Assembly (NCBI RefSeq): GCF_029893635.1
Contig: NZ_JARXYR010000002.1
Span: 1,959,001-2,023,000 of the forward strand
Direction of reading: 5' to 3'
Origin: Variovorax sp. TBS-050B
GTDB taxonomy: Bacteria; Pseudomonadota; Gammaproteobacteria; Burkholderiales; Burkholderiaceae_C
DNA length: 64,000 nucleotides
The notes beneath the pieces were generated by a model. The model worked only from the letters and a program-made list of their open reading frames with translations, did no database searches and was not told where the DNA came from. A program made the translations under genes and the position numbers. Shown here in pieces: positions 17,056 through 25,264 of the stretch (its first letter is position 1; every line of letters begins with the position of its first letter).

Positions 17056-18981
17056 ATGACCGACTCCGACCAAGACCGCACCCGCGTCGTCCCACGCGCG
17101 CCCGAACCGCCGCCGACGACGACCACCACCACCGAAGGCGACACCACCGCCACCGTCATCACCGCCGGCAGCACCAGCCTGTCGCCCCATCCCGTCACCA
17201 CCCCCGCCACCGGCGCGCACGAAGCCGGCCTGCTTCCGGTCGGCAGCCGCCTCGCGGAGTTCGAGATCACGCGCGTCATCGGTCAGGGCGGCTTCGGCGT
17301 GGTGTACGAGGCCTGGGACCACACGCTCGAGCGCGTGGTCGCGATCAAGGAATACCTGCCGACCTCGCTCTCGACGCGGCAGCAGGACGGCACGGTGGTG
17401 CCGCTGTCGGAGCGGCACCGCGAAACCTTCGACCTCGGCATGCGCAGCTTCATCAACGAGGCCCGGCTGCTCGCGCAGTTCGACCATCCCTCGCTGCTCA
17501 AGGTCTACCGCTTCTGGCAGGAGAAGGGCACCACCTACATGGTGATGCCGTTCTACCGCGGCGACACGCTGCGCCAGGCGCTGGTGTCCATTCCCGCGGG
17601 CGTGGACGAAGCCTGGCTGATCCGCATCATGGACGGCGTGACGCAGGCGCTCGCGGTGATGCACGGCGCCAACTGCTACCACCGCGACATCGCGCCCGAC
17701 AACATCATCCTGCTCGAAGGCTCGGGCCGGCCGGTGGTGCTCGACTTCGGCGCCGCGCGGCGCGTGATCACCGACAAGACGCAGGCGATCACCGTCATCC
17801 TCAAGCCCGGCTACGCGCCGATCGAGCAGTACGCCGAGATGCCCGACATGTCGCAGGGCGCCTGGACCGACGTGTATGCGCTCGCGGCCGTGATGCACGT
17901 GGCGGTCTGCGGGCGCGCGCCGCCGCCGTCGGTGGCGCGGCTGCTGTCCGACAGCTACGTGCCGCTCGCGGGCAACGAGATCCTGCGCCAGCGCTACAGC
18001 CTGCGGCTCCTGCAGGCGATCGACGCGGGCCTGGGCGTGCGGCCCGAATCGCGGCCGCAGTCGATGGCCGAACTGCGCGCGGCGCTCGACCTCGAGGCCA
18101 CGCACAGCATCGCGCCGACGCCGCGCACCTCGCCGCCGGCGGCGGGCCATGCGCGCGCCGACCTGCCGACCACCATCGGCCGCGGCAAGGCGATGCCCGC
18201 ACCCCCGCCGCCCGGCGGCGCGGGCCGGGACATCAAGGACGGCAGCAGCAGCAACAACAACAGCAGCAGCAAGGCCGTGGCCGCGATCGCCTCGGTCGCG
18301 GTGCTGGCCGCGGTGGCGGGCGGCGGCTGGTGGTGGTTCCAGGGCCGCGGCGCGGACACCGGCGCCTCGGCCGGCAGCGGCACCCAGGTGGTCGCCACGG
18401 CGCCGCCGCCACCGCCCGAGACGCGGCCGGCCGAGGCCCCGCCGCCGCCGCCGCCACCACCCCCCAAGCCGCGCACGCCGCTCGAATCGCTGCAGTCGCT
18501 CGCGGCCGGCGCCGCGCCGGACTTCGAGGTGACGGCCGCGCCGAAGAAGGCCGAGGTCGCGATCGGCAAGGACAGGCTCGGCTTCGACGTCCGGAGCAAG
18601 CGCGACGGCTTCGTCTACGTGTTCCTGCTGTCGAGCGGCGGCGAGATGTTCCTGCTGTTCCCGAACCTGCTCGACAAGCACAACAGGATCGCCGCGGGCG
18701 GCTCGCTCTCGCTGCCGCGCGCCTCCTGGCCGATGGATGCCGGCGGTCCGGCCGGCACCAACCAGTTCGCGGTGCTCGTGAGCGAGCACGAGCGCGACTT
18801 CGGCGATGCGGGCGTCCGCAGCGACGGCGTGTTCCCGCAGTTCCCGCTGCCCGTGCTGGCTGCGCTCGAGGCCAGCCGCGGCACCGGTCCGTCGCCGCTG
18901 CTGGGCAAGCCGGTGTGCGCGCCCGGCGCGCCGTGCAAGGACGCCTATGGCGTCGCGAATTTCAAAATCGTCGAGAAGTAA
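17056..18981 (+). CDS. T6SS-associated Ser/Thr protein kinase with single membrane helix and DUF4384-like periplasmic domain
   Basis: A PpkA-like kinase of 641 aa. After a Thr/Pro-rich leader, the kinase domain (about 68-350) has the glycine loop GQGGFG (76-81), catalytic Lys98 in VAIKEY, HRD with Asp211, Asn216 and DFG (230-232), so it looks active. A Pro-rich linker and a Ser/Asn run precede one transmembrane helix (about 406-425). Another proline run leads to a periplasmic domain (about 505-600) resembling DUF4384 (DGFVYVFLLSSGGEMFLLFPN). The likely role is threonine phosphorylation of T6SS partners such as the FHA protein TagH, opposed by the PP2C phosphatase at 42116. ATG 17056 has an AAGGAG site 7-12 bases upstream. 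Expression starts just beyond a 560-bp palindrome. Confidence 0.9.
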   Translation: MTDSDQDRTRVVPRAPEPPPTTTTTTEGDTTATVITAGSTSLSPHPVTTPATGAHEAGLLPVGSRLAEFEITRVIGQGGFGVVYEAWDHTLERVVAIKEYLPTSLSTRQQDGTVVPLSERHRETFDLGMRSFINEARLLAQFDHPSLLKVYRFWQEKGTTYMVMPFYRGDTLRQALVSIPAGVDEAWLIRIMDGVTQALAVMHGANCYHRDIAPDNIILLEGSGRPVVLDFGAARRVITDKTQAITVILKPGYAPIEQYAEMPDMSQGAWTDVYALAAVMHVAVCGRAPPPSVARLLSDSYVPLAGNEILRQRYSLRLLQAIDAGLGVRPESRPQSMAELRAALDLEATHSIAPTPRTSPPAAGHARADLPTTIGRGKAMPAPPPPGGAGRDIKDGSSSNNNSSSKAVAAIASVAVLAAVAGGGWWWFQGRGADTGASAGSGTQVVATAPPPPPETRPAEAPPPPPPPPPKPRTPLESLQSLAAGAAPDFEVTAAPKKAEVAIGKDRLGFDVRSKRDGFVYVFLLSSGGEMFLLFPNLLDKHNRIAAGGSLSLPRASWPMDAGGPAGTNQFAVLVSEHERDFGDAGVRSDGVFPQFPLPVLAALEASRGTGPSPLLGKPVCAPGAPCKDAYGVANFKIVEK

Positions 18982-19039
18982 TCGTCTGCAGAGCGTGGGC
19001 CCCGGGGGCCCGTCCGTCTTTCACGACCAGGAGGCTTTC

Positions 19040-20620
19040 ATGAACACACGGTTGCCGATCTTCCATGCCGCGCTGCGCTGGGCCGCCGCCGCGGCGGCCA
19101 TGCTCGCCGCGGGCTGCGCCAACACGCCGCCGGCCGCCGACACCGCCGCGGCGCCCACCGCCGCCACCACGGCCGCGCCGGACACGTCCGCATCGCGCCC
19201 CGCGCCCGGCGCCAGCGTGGCGGGCCAGGCGCGCACCTTCTCGACCCAGCTCGCCACCTACACCGCGGTGAGCTTCGATGCCGTGCCCGGCTGGCGGCGC
19301 GACGACTTCTCCGAGAGCTGGCCCGCCTTCCTCACGAGCTGCAAGGTGCTCACCGGCCGCGGCGCCGAGTGGCGGGAGGTGTGCGCGCGCGCGCTCAAGG
19401 TCGACAGCCGCAACGACACCGCGATCCGCGCCTTCTTCGAGCAGGAGTTCTCGGCCTACCAGATCCGCGACGACGACCGCCGCCCCGACGGCGTGGTCAC
19501 CGGCTACTTCGAACCCGAGATCCCGGGCAGCCGGCAGTACGCGCCGCCCTACATCTACCCCGTCTACGGCCAGCCCGAGGACATGCTGTTCGCCGACGCG
19601 CGCAAGCTGCCGGCCGGCAGCGGCACCGTGGCCGCGCGCGTGGAGGGCCGCAACGTGGTGGTGCAGACCGGCCTGAGCACGCGCGACATGGGCGCGCCGG
19701 GGCTCTACGCGCTTGACCTCTCCGGCATCACGCGCGACACGCTCGACCGCAAGGTGCGCCTGCGCATCGAGGGCAAGCAGCTGCTGCCGTACTACACGCG
19801 CGAGGAGATCGAGACCAAGGGCGCGCCCAACGCCAAGGTGCTGGCCTTCGTCTCCAGCGCCACGGCGCTCTACGAGATGCAGATCCAGGGCTCGGGCCGC
19901 ATCAAGCTCGCCAACGGCGACATCATCCGCGTCGCCTATGCCGAGCAGAACGGCCAGCCCTTCCGTCCCACGCTCGCGCAGGCGCCCAACGGCAAGCCGC
20001 GCAGTCCGGTGAAGGTGCGCGGCGCATCGATCGAACTCGAACTCGACGACGGCGACGAGGACGATGCGGCGACCGACACCGGCACCATCCGCACGCGCGG
20101 CTTCACGCTCGCGCGGCCCGCCACCAGCGGGGCCGTGGTGGTGCCGGGGCGCCGCACCACCGGCGCCGTGAGCGGTTCCGGCATCAAGGATCCGAGCTAC
20201 GTGTTCTTCAAGGAGTCGCCGTCGCCCTCGGGCGGACCGGTGGGCGCGTTCGGCGTGCCGCTGTCGGCGGGCCGCTCGATCGCCGTCGATCCGCGCAGCA
20301 CGCCGCTGGGCTACCCGGTGTTCGTCTCCACGCGCGCGCCCGGCACCGGCGCGCCGATGCAGCGCCTGACCATCGCGCAGGACACCGGCGGCGCGATCCG
20401 CGGCGCGGTGCGGGCCGACTATTTCTTCGGCAACGGCCAGCAGGCCGCGAACAACGCGCGCCGCATGAAGGAGCGCGGCCAGCTCTGGATCCTGCTGCCG
20501 CGCGGGCTTGCGGTGGCGCAGGCGGCGGTGTCCTCGGCCATCCGCACGCGCGGCGCCGCCGTGGGCGCCGGCCTGCCCCAGTGCCTGGTGCCGACCGAGG
20601 GCGTCTGCGTCGACGACTAG
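19040..20620 (+). CDS. mltA: Membrane-bound lytic murein transglycosylase A (MltA-type lipoprotein)
   Basis: An outer-membrane lipoprotein of 526 aa that cleaves peptidoglycan glycan strands. The signal peptide ends in the lipobox LAAGC with Cys26. The MltA domain includes DGVVTGYFEPEIPGS, and the C-terminal 3D domain has AQDTGGAIRGAVRADYFFG with the expected catalytic Asp448. An acidic insertion (ELELDDGDEDDAATDTG, about 331-347) interrupts the domain relative to E. coli MltA. I chose ATG 19040, 9 bases after GGAGG, because it gives the lipoprotein signal; a longer upstream frame lies in the kinase gene. Its place between the T6SS kinase and the sigma-like gene suggests it opens the cell wall locally for assembly of the secretion apparatus rather than being a housekeeping copy. 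Confidence 0.9.
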   Translation: MNTRLPIFHAALRWAAAAAAMLAAGCANTPPAADTAAAPTAATTAAPDTSASRPAPGASVAGQARTFSTQLATYTAVSFDAVPGWRRDDFSESWPAFLTSCKVLTGRGAEWREVCARALKVDSRNDTAIRAFFEQEFSAYQIRDDDRRPDGVVTGYFEPEIPGSRQYAPPYIYPVYGQPEDMLFADARKLPAGSGTVAARVEGRNVVVQTGLSTRDMGAPGLYALDLSGITRDTLDRKVRLRIEGKQLLPYYTREEIETKGAPNAKVLAFVSSATALYEMQIQGSGRIKLANGDIIRVAYAEQNGQPFRPTLAQAPNGKPRSPVKVRGASIELELDDGDEDDAATDTGTIRTRGFTLARPATSGAVVVPGRRTTGAVSGSGIKDPSYVFFKESPSPSGGPVGAFGVPLSAGRSIAVDPRSTPLGYPVFVSTRAPGTGAPMQRLTIAQDTGGAIRGAVRADYFFGNGQQAANNARRMKERGQLWILLPRGLAVAQAAVSSAIRTRGAAVGAGLPQCLVPTEGVCVDD

Positions 20621-20624
20621 GCCC

Positions 20625-21374
20625 ATGCAGGAGACGCTGTCGCCGTTGGAAAGTGCGGAGCTCGTGCGCCTCTGGCGCCGGCGCCAGACGCTGTCGCCCG
20701 GCGACATGGGCACGATGTACCGCATCGTCGGCGACGCGCTCGTGGCCTGCAATCCGCCGGAGCTGCAGGTGCTCGGCGAAGGGCGGCAGGAGCTGGTGGC
20801 GCAGTTCATCTACGTGAAGGTGCTGCGCCTCGATGCCGACCCCGACGAGGCCGACGAGCGCGCAAGCCACAGCGCGCCGTCGAGCGCCTTCGCGCTGTGC
20901 GCGTACTTCCGCCGCTACCTGATCGACTGCACCCGCGCCAGCGCATTCCGCCGCAAGCTCTCGATCGGCGACCAGGTGACCGAGGCGCAGCTCGAAGAGG
21001 CGCTCGGCGCCGATGAGGACATGGACGCCTGCCTGGCCGAGCACGGCCTGAGCGCGGCGCGCGTGCAGCAGGCGGCGCGCGACTTCATCGCCGGGCTGGA
21101 CGAGCCCGAGCGCCTGCTGCTGTGCGAAGGCTTCGGCAAGGAGGCCGAGGGCGGGCTCTCGGGCATCGCCTCGCGGCATGCGATCGCCTCCTACCACTAC
21201 CGCGCCGGCCGGCTGGGCCTGGTGCACAAGCGCGAGGCGCTCACGGCCGACTACGCCCGCACGCGCCTCGGCGGCTGGATCGCGCAGACGCTGGGCATCG
21301 CGATCGAGCGCGAGAACATGGCCGCGATCCTGCAGGTTTTCAAAATCCTCGGCGCTGAAGCGTCTTATGCCTGA
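20625..21374 (+). CDS. Sigma-70-like (ECF-type) protein of unknown function in T6SS locus
   Basis: A 249-aa protein not assignable to a named family by eye, but with an overall ECF sigma-factor plan. The segment AQFIYVKVLRLDAD...FALCAYFRRYLIDCTRASAFRRK (about 60-115) resembles sigma region 2, with its helix and downstream Arg-rich end. LDEPERLLLCEGFGKE followed by GLSGIASRHAIASYHYRAGR (about 160-195) resembles region 4, with a helix-turn-helix. A glycine-poor, acidic spacer separates the two. It could be a diverged sigma factor or a protein that reuses the fold. ATG 20625 lies 4 bp after mltA. The next gene overlaps its end by 8 bp and encodes a single-pass membrane protein with the topology of an anti-sigma factor, which is why I favour a regulatory pair (inference). 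Confidence 0.6.
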   Translation: MQETLSPLESAELVRLWRRRQTLSPGDMGTMYRIVGDALVACNPPELQVLGEGRQELVAQFIYVKVLRLDADPDEADERASHSAPSSAFALCAYFRRYLIDCTRASAFRRKLSIGDQVTEAQLEEALGADEDMDACLAEHGLSAARVQQAARDFIAGLDEPERLLLCEGFGKEAEGGLSGIASRHAIASYHYRAGRLGLVHKREALTADYARTRLGGWIAQTLGIAIERENMAAILQVFKILGAEASYA

Positions 21375-22545
21375 AGACATAGCCATTCAGGAACAGAAGA
21401 CCGCCATGCACACCGAACTCTGGCCCCCCCTCAGCGTGATCCGCAGCGCCTTCGAGGCGCCGGGCGCCGCGCCCGCCCCGGCGCCCGCGCACGATGCGCC
21501 CGCCGTCGTCGCGATGCCGGGCGCTGCCGCGGCAGCCGCAGCCGCGCCCCGGGCCGTGCTCGACCTGCTGCTGCCCCTGCACGAACTCGCGGTGCGGCGC
21601 GAGGCCGTGGCGCGCCGCGGCTTTCCCGCGCGCTGGGCGCCGGGACGGCTCGTGAGCGTGGTGCACGAGGGGCGCCTGCTCGGCGTGCTGCTCGACCGCT
21701 GCGTCCACGGCCAGTCGTGGCAAGGCTGGATGGCCGCGGGCGAGGCCGACTGGGCCGGCGCCCACGACGTGCTGCTCGAACCCGAGGACGAGCCTTTCGA
21801 GCCGGCGTTCGGACTGATCCAGGCCTGGAACGTGGTCACGCTCGAGCCCGGCCCGCAGCTCTGCGCGCGCGTGCTCGGCGAGGTCTCGGCCACGCGGCTC
21901 GCCGCGATCCGCGCGGTGCATGACGAATGGGCGGCGCAGGTGCCGCTTTCGATCGCGCCCGAGCCCGGCCACATCGCCCTGCGCACCGTCGGCGGCGTGT
22001 TCCCGGTGCTGTGCGGCACGCCGCTCGGGCCCGAGGACCCGCGCGCCGACTACCAGCAGCTCTATCGCACCGCCGCCTCGCAGCTGGGTGCGGCCCTGCG
22101 GCCTGCGCAGGCCGGCGGCGCATCGGCGGCCGCGCCGCGCGCGCAGCCGCAGCCGCGCCCGTTCGACGGCTGGTGGGGCAGCATCCGCCGCTGGTTCGGC
22201 GCCGACGGCTGGATGCGGCCCGCGCTCGGCGTGCTCGCGCTGGTCGTGGTGGTGCAGAACGCGGGCCTGCTGGCCGGGCGCGGCGCCGAGGACGACGCGG
22301 TGCGCTTCCGCGCCGTGCCCACCGCACCCGCCGCGCCCGCCGCCGACATCGTCGTGCGCTGGAAGGACGGCGTGCGCATGGACGAGGCCGACCGGCTGCT
22401 GCAGTCGGTGGCGGCCGAGGTGGTGGGCGGCCCGGGCAGCAACGGCGTGTGGCGCCTGCGCGTGCCCGATGCGCAGAAGGGCCTCGAGGTGCTGGCCGCA
22501 TCGCCGCTGGTCGAGACCGCCGCGCGGGCGCCGGAGCGGCCATGA
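21367..22545 (+). CDS. Single-pass membrane protein of unknown function, anti-sigma-like topology
   Basis: Unrecognised 392-aa protein. A long N-terminal domain rich in Ala/Pro, then charged and aromatic (about 1-280), contains LLLPLHELAVRREAVARRGF and IQAWNVVTLEPGPQLCARVL. One membrane helix lies at about 285-303 (ALGVLALVVVVQNAGLLAG). A short C-terminal domain (about 320-385), DIVVRWKDGVRMDEADRLLQ, resembles the small alpha/beta fold of subtilisin propeptide-type inhibitors. With positive-inside reasoning the N-terminus is cytoplasmic and the C-terminus periplasmic. ATG 21367 overlaps the sigma-like gene by 8 bp; ATG 21406 is an alternative. The stop overlaps the caspase-like start. The arrangement fits a membrane regulator of the sigma-like protein, with the propeptide-like tail facing the exported caspase-like protease. 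Both ideas are inference. Confidence 0.6.
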   Translation: MPEDIAIQEQKTAMHTELWPPLSVIRSAFEAPGAAPAPAPAHDAPAVVAMPGAAAAAAAAPRAVLDLLLPLHELAVRREAVARRGFPARWAPGRLVSVVHEGRLLGVLLDRCVHGQSWQGWMAAGEADWAGAHDVLLEPEDEPFEPAFGLIQAWNVVTLEPGPQLCARVLGEVSATRLAAIRAVHDEWAAQVPLSIAPEPGHIALRTVGGVFPVLCGTPLGPEDPRADYQQLYRTAASQLGAALRPAQAGGASAAAPRAQPQPRPFDGWWGSIRRWFGADGWMRPALGVLALVVVVQNAGLLAGRGAEDDAVRFRAVPTAPAAPAADIVVRWKDGVRMDEADRLLQSVAAEVVGGPGSNGVWRLRVPDAQKGLEVLAASPLVETAARAPERP

Positions 22546-24677
22546 ACCATGGCGCGCGGCTCCCCGTCTTGCTCCCTCCCCCCCCGGGGGAGGGCGGGGG
22601 TGGGGGCACGCGGCGCTCGCTGGTGGCGCCGCGGCCCCCATCCCTGCCTTCCCCCAGGGGGGGAAGGAGTCTCGGGCTGCATGTCCTCCTGCTCGCCACG
22701 CTGTTCGTCCTCGCCGTGCCCGCCTTCGCCGCTCAGCGCGCGCTGCTCGTCGGCGTCTCCGAGCTGGTCAACCAGCCGCAGTCGCTCTGGCTGCAGGCGC
22801 CGCGCAACGACGTGATGCTGATGCGCGACGCGCTGCGGAAGCAGGGCTTCGCGCCCGAGGACATCGTGCTGCTGGCCGACGGGGTGGCCGGCGCGGCGCT
22901 GCCCGAGGCGCGTGCGATCCACGACGCCTTCGGCCGCCTGCTCGCGCGGTCGAAGAGCGGCGACTTCGTGCTGCTCTACTTCTCGGGCCACGGCACGCGT
23001 TGGCGCGATGCCGCCAAGCGCTACCAGGAGCCCGACGGCCTGGCCGAGAACTTTCTCGCGCGCGACGTGCGCGGCACGCTCGGTGCGGACAGTGCGCTCG
23101 CGGGCGGCGTGCGCGACGTCGATTTCGACGCCTGGGTGCAGGCCTTCCTCGCGCGCGGCGTGTTCGTGTGGTCGGTGTTCGACACCTGCGCCGCCACCTC
23201 GATGACGCGCAGCAGCGGCAGCGTCGCTGCGGCGACCGTGGCCGACGGACCGCCCGACGACGAGGTGCGCTGGCGCGGCCTGCGCGCGGTGCAGCTGCGC
23301 GCCACGGCCGAGGCGGCGCAGGCCGTGTCGCCGCCGCCGCCGGCCGAGCGCGTCGCGCGCGCACGCTACGTCGCGTTCTTCGCGTCCGAGAGCCACCAGA
23401 TCACGCCCGAGCTGCGCCTGCCGCGCAAGGCCCGCGGTGCGCAGCCGCAGGGCCTGCTCACCTGGGCTTTGGCCAGCGCGCTCGAACGGCGGCCCGCCAC
23501 CTGGCGCGCGCTGTTCGACGGCGTGCTGTCCTTCTATCCACCCGTCATCGACGAACTGGCGCAGCGCTTTCCCACGCGCGAACTGCCTTCGCCGGTGGCC
23601 GAAGGCAACCTCGATGCGCCGCTGTTCGCCAACGCGCCCGGCGCCGCATCCACCCGCCCGTCGTGGCGCGCGCAGCGCAGCGGTGACCAGCTGATGCTGC
23701 AGGCCGGGCTGGTCGACGGCCTGCAGCCGCAGCAGGAAGTGCGCCTGCAAGCGACGCTCGACGACGGCACCGTGCGCAGCGCGCAGGCCCGGCTGCGCGA
23801 GGTCGATCTCGACGCCGCCCGCGTCGGCGTGCCCGCGGCGCTGCGCGAGCTGCCGGGTGCGGCGCTCTGGAGCGCCTCGCCGCTCGCCGCCCCGGCCGCA
23901 TTCGCACTGCGCGTGCGCGGCGGCGAACGCGGGCTGCTGCCGCAGCAGCGCTTCAACCTCGACTATCCGGCGTCGGTCGTGCCGGCGGGCGGCGCCGGCG
24001 ACGGCGCGCCGCCCGACGTGCAGTGGAGCGACCTCGGCGCCGCGGGCCAGCGCATCGACGTCCTCTCGCCCGCGCTCGGTGCAGGCACGGTGCTGCTGCC
24101 CGATGCGGCCGCCGCGCGCCGCCGCATCGAAACGCTCGCGCGCCTCAAGTGGTGGAACCAGCTGCTCGCCGTCGGCCACGCCGCCGGCGCGCCGGTCGAT
24201 GGGTTCGAGGCCGTGCTCGAAGTGTGGCGCGGCGACCGCCTGCAGCGCAGCGAGCCCGCACAGCGCGCCGGCGCCGGCCAATTGCTGCCGCTGCGCGAGG
24301 GCGAACGCGCGGCGCTGCACGTGCGCAACGCGAGCGGCCATTCGATCGACATGGTGGTGGTCGGCATCGACGGCGAGGGCCGGCTGCGTGCCGTGTACCC
24401 CGACGATCCGGGCGAGACCAACCGCTTCGAGCGCGGCACGCGCGAGGCGCCGGCGGCCAAGCGCTTCGAGCTGCCGTGGCTCGCGGCGCCGGACGGCCGC
24501 CTGCTCGTGCTCGCCACCGTGGCCGGCGCGTACACCACGCCGCGGCTCTTCGGCGCCGCGCCGCCGGAGCCCGCGGCGGCCGAGCTGCGGCTGCGCGGCC
24601 AACCCCATTCCGACAAGACGCGGCAGACCTATGCCGCGATGGTGCGCTGGCCGGGCGAACGTCCGGCCGCGCGATGA
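22542..24677 (+). CDS. Exported caspase-like (peptidase C14) protein
   Basis: A 711-aa protein with a caspase-fold catalytic domain at about 64-290. AALLVG-type strand RALLVGVSELVN, FVLLYFSGHGT with catalytic His150 and VWSVFDTCAATS with catalytic Cys216 form an intact His/Cys dyad. Residues about 44-63 (LGLHVLLLATLFVLAVPAFA) form a signal peptide, so it should act in the periplasm or be membrane-anchored. The C-terminal 100 residues (LHVRNASGHSIDMVVVGI) resemble DUF4384, also found in the T6SS kinase. ATG 22542 overlaps the preceding stop (ATGA). Residues about 8-42 are encoded by a 98-bp palindromic repeat inserted in frame, which places the signal peptide unusually far from the start. A later start is possible, but no good ribosome site was seen. 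Confidence 0.8.
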   Translation: MNHGARLPVLLPPPPGEGGGGGTRRSLVAPRPPSLPSPRGGRSLGLHVLLLATLFVLAVPAFAAQRALLVGVSELVNQPQSLWLQAPRNDVMLMRDALRKQGFAPEDIVLLADGVAGAALPEARAIHDAFGRLLARSKSGDFVLLYFSGHGTRWRDAAKRYQEPDGLAENFLARDVRGTLGADSALAGGVRDVDFDAWVQAFLARGVFVWSVFDTCAATSMTRSSGSVAAATVADGPPDDEVRWRGLRAVQLRATAEAAQAVSPPPPAERVARARYVAFFASESHQITPELRLPRKARGAQPQGLLTWALASALERRPATWRALFDGVLSFYPPVIDELAQRFPTRELPSPVAEGNLDAPLFANAPGAASTRPSWRAQRSGDQLMLQAGLVDGLQPQQEVRLQATLDDGTVRSAQARLREVDLDAARVGVPAALRELPGAALWSASPLAAPAAFALRVRGGERGLLPQQRFNLDYPASVVPAGGAGDGAPPDVQWSDLGAAGQRIDVLSPALGAGTVLLPDAAAARRRIETLARLKWWNQLLAVGHAAGAPVDGFEAVLEVWRGDRLQRSEPAQRAGAGQLLPLREGERAALHVRNASGHSIDMVVVGIDGEGRLRAVYPDDPGETNRFERGTREAPAAKRFELPWLAAPDGRLLVLATVAGAYTTPRLFGAAPPEPAAAELRLRGQPHSDKTRQTYAAMVRWPGERPAAR
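22572..22669. repeat. 98-bp GC-rich palindromic element inside the caspase-like gene
   Basis: The arms CTCCCTCCCCCCCC...GGGGGAGGGCGGGGGTGGGGGC and the approximate reverse complement (GCCCCCATCCCTGCCTTCCCCC...GGAAGGAG) flank a short core. It is read through in frame as a Pro/Gly/Arg-rich peptide. The same type of element occurs in tssH at 31228-31340, so this is a dispersed repeat that tolerates coding regions. Confidence 0.8.
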
Positions 24678-24705
24678 CTGCTGTTTTTGTTCTCAGGAGA
24701 TCGAC

Positions 24706-25263
24706 ATGAGCTGGACTTACGACGGAAAACTGGACCCCGATGAGGCCCTGCGCCTGCTCGATCACCTCTCGGGCGAATCGGGCAACGACTTCGCGATGAT
24801 GATCGAGAGCAAGGGCTCGCCGATCGAGGGCGAATCGAAGCGCACTTACGAAGACGGCAAGCAGCGCATGGACATCGGCGGCTATTCGTACAAGACCGAC
24901 GTGGTCACGCCGCCGGGCGCCACCAAGGGCAAGCTGCGCAACTACCCCTTCATCGTGATCCGCGACTGCGATGCCGCGACCGCGTCGATCGCGAGCCTGC
25001 TGAAGAACCAGGATGCCGACCTCAAGGTCACGGTCTCGGTCTTCAAGGCCGGCGGCGACAGTTCGAAGGACCTGCAGTCGCACCTGGAGTTCGTGATGGA
25101 AGGCGCGCGCGTGCAGTGCCATGCCATCGTCACCGGCGGCCAGCCCAAGCGGCCCTGCGACATCATCTTCTTCAGCTACCGCAAGCTCGAGGTGCGTTCG
25201 GCGCCGCAGCAGCAGACCGGCGCGAGAGGCGCGGTCCGCACCTGCACCTTCGTCGAGGCATGA
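24706..25263 (+). CDS. Hcp-like protein (T6SS tube family homologue)
   Basis: A 185-aa protein that resembles Hcp over most of its length but is clearly diverged from the canonical Hcp at 43626. The pattern IESKGSPIEGES near residues 29-40 recalls the Hcp start (LKLEGVDGES). Later segments ITASLL-like FIVIRDCDAATASIASLL, LKVTVSVFKAG and IIFFSYRKLEV follow the Hcp order. It has an N-terminal extension of about 25 residues. It may be an alternative tube protein, a tube-loaded effector or adaptor, or a baseplate-proximal cap; the sequence does not decide. An AGGAGA ribosome site precedes ATG 24706. It lies between the caspase-like gene and tagJ, separated from tagJ by 1 bp. Confidence 0.65.
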   Translation: MSWTYDGKLDPDEALRLLDHLSGESGNDFAMMIESKGSPIEGESKRTYEDGKQRMDIGGYSYKTDVVTPPGATKGKLRNYPFIVIRDCDAATASIASLLKNQDADLKVTVSVFKAGGDSSKDLQSHLEFVMEGARVQCHAIVTGGQPKRPCDIIFFSYRKLEVRSAPQQQTGARGAVRTCTFVEA

Positions 25264-25264
25264 G

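Noticed and set aside
16340..17095. Open frames on both strands across the tagF-kinase gap
   Set aside because: They are products of the 560-bp palindrome: both strands read similar sequence. No ribosome site or family match was seen.
20508..20624. Longer N-terminus for the sigma-like gene inside mltA
   Set aside because: The extra residues are Arg/Pro/Ala-rich and lie entirely within mltA; ATG 20625, 4 bp after the mltA stop, is the natural start.
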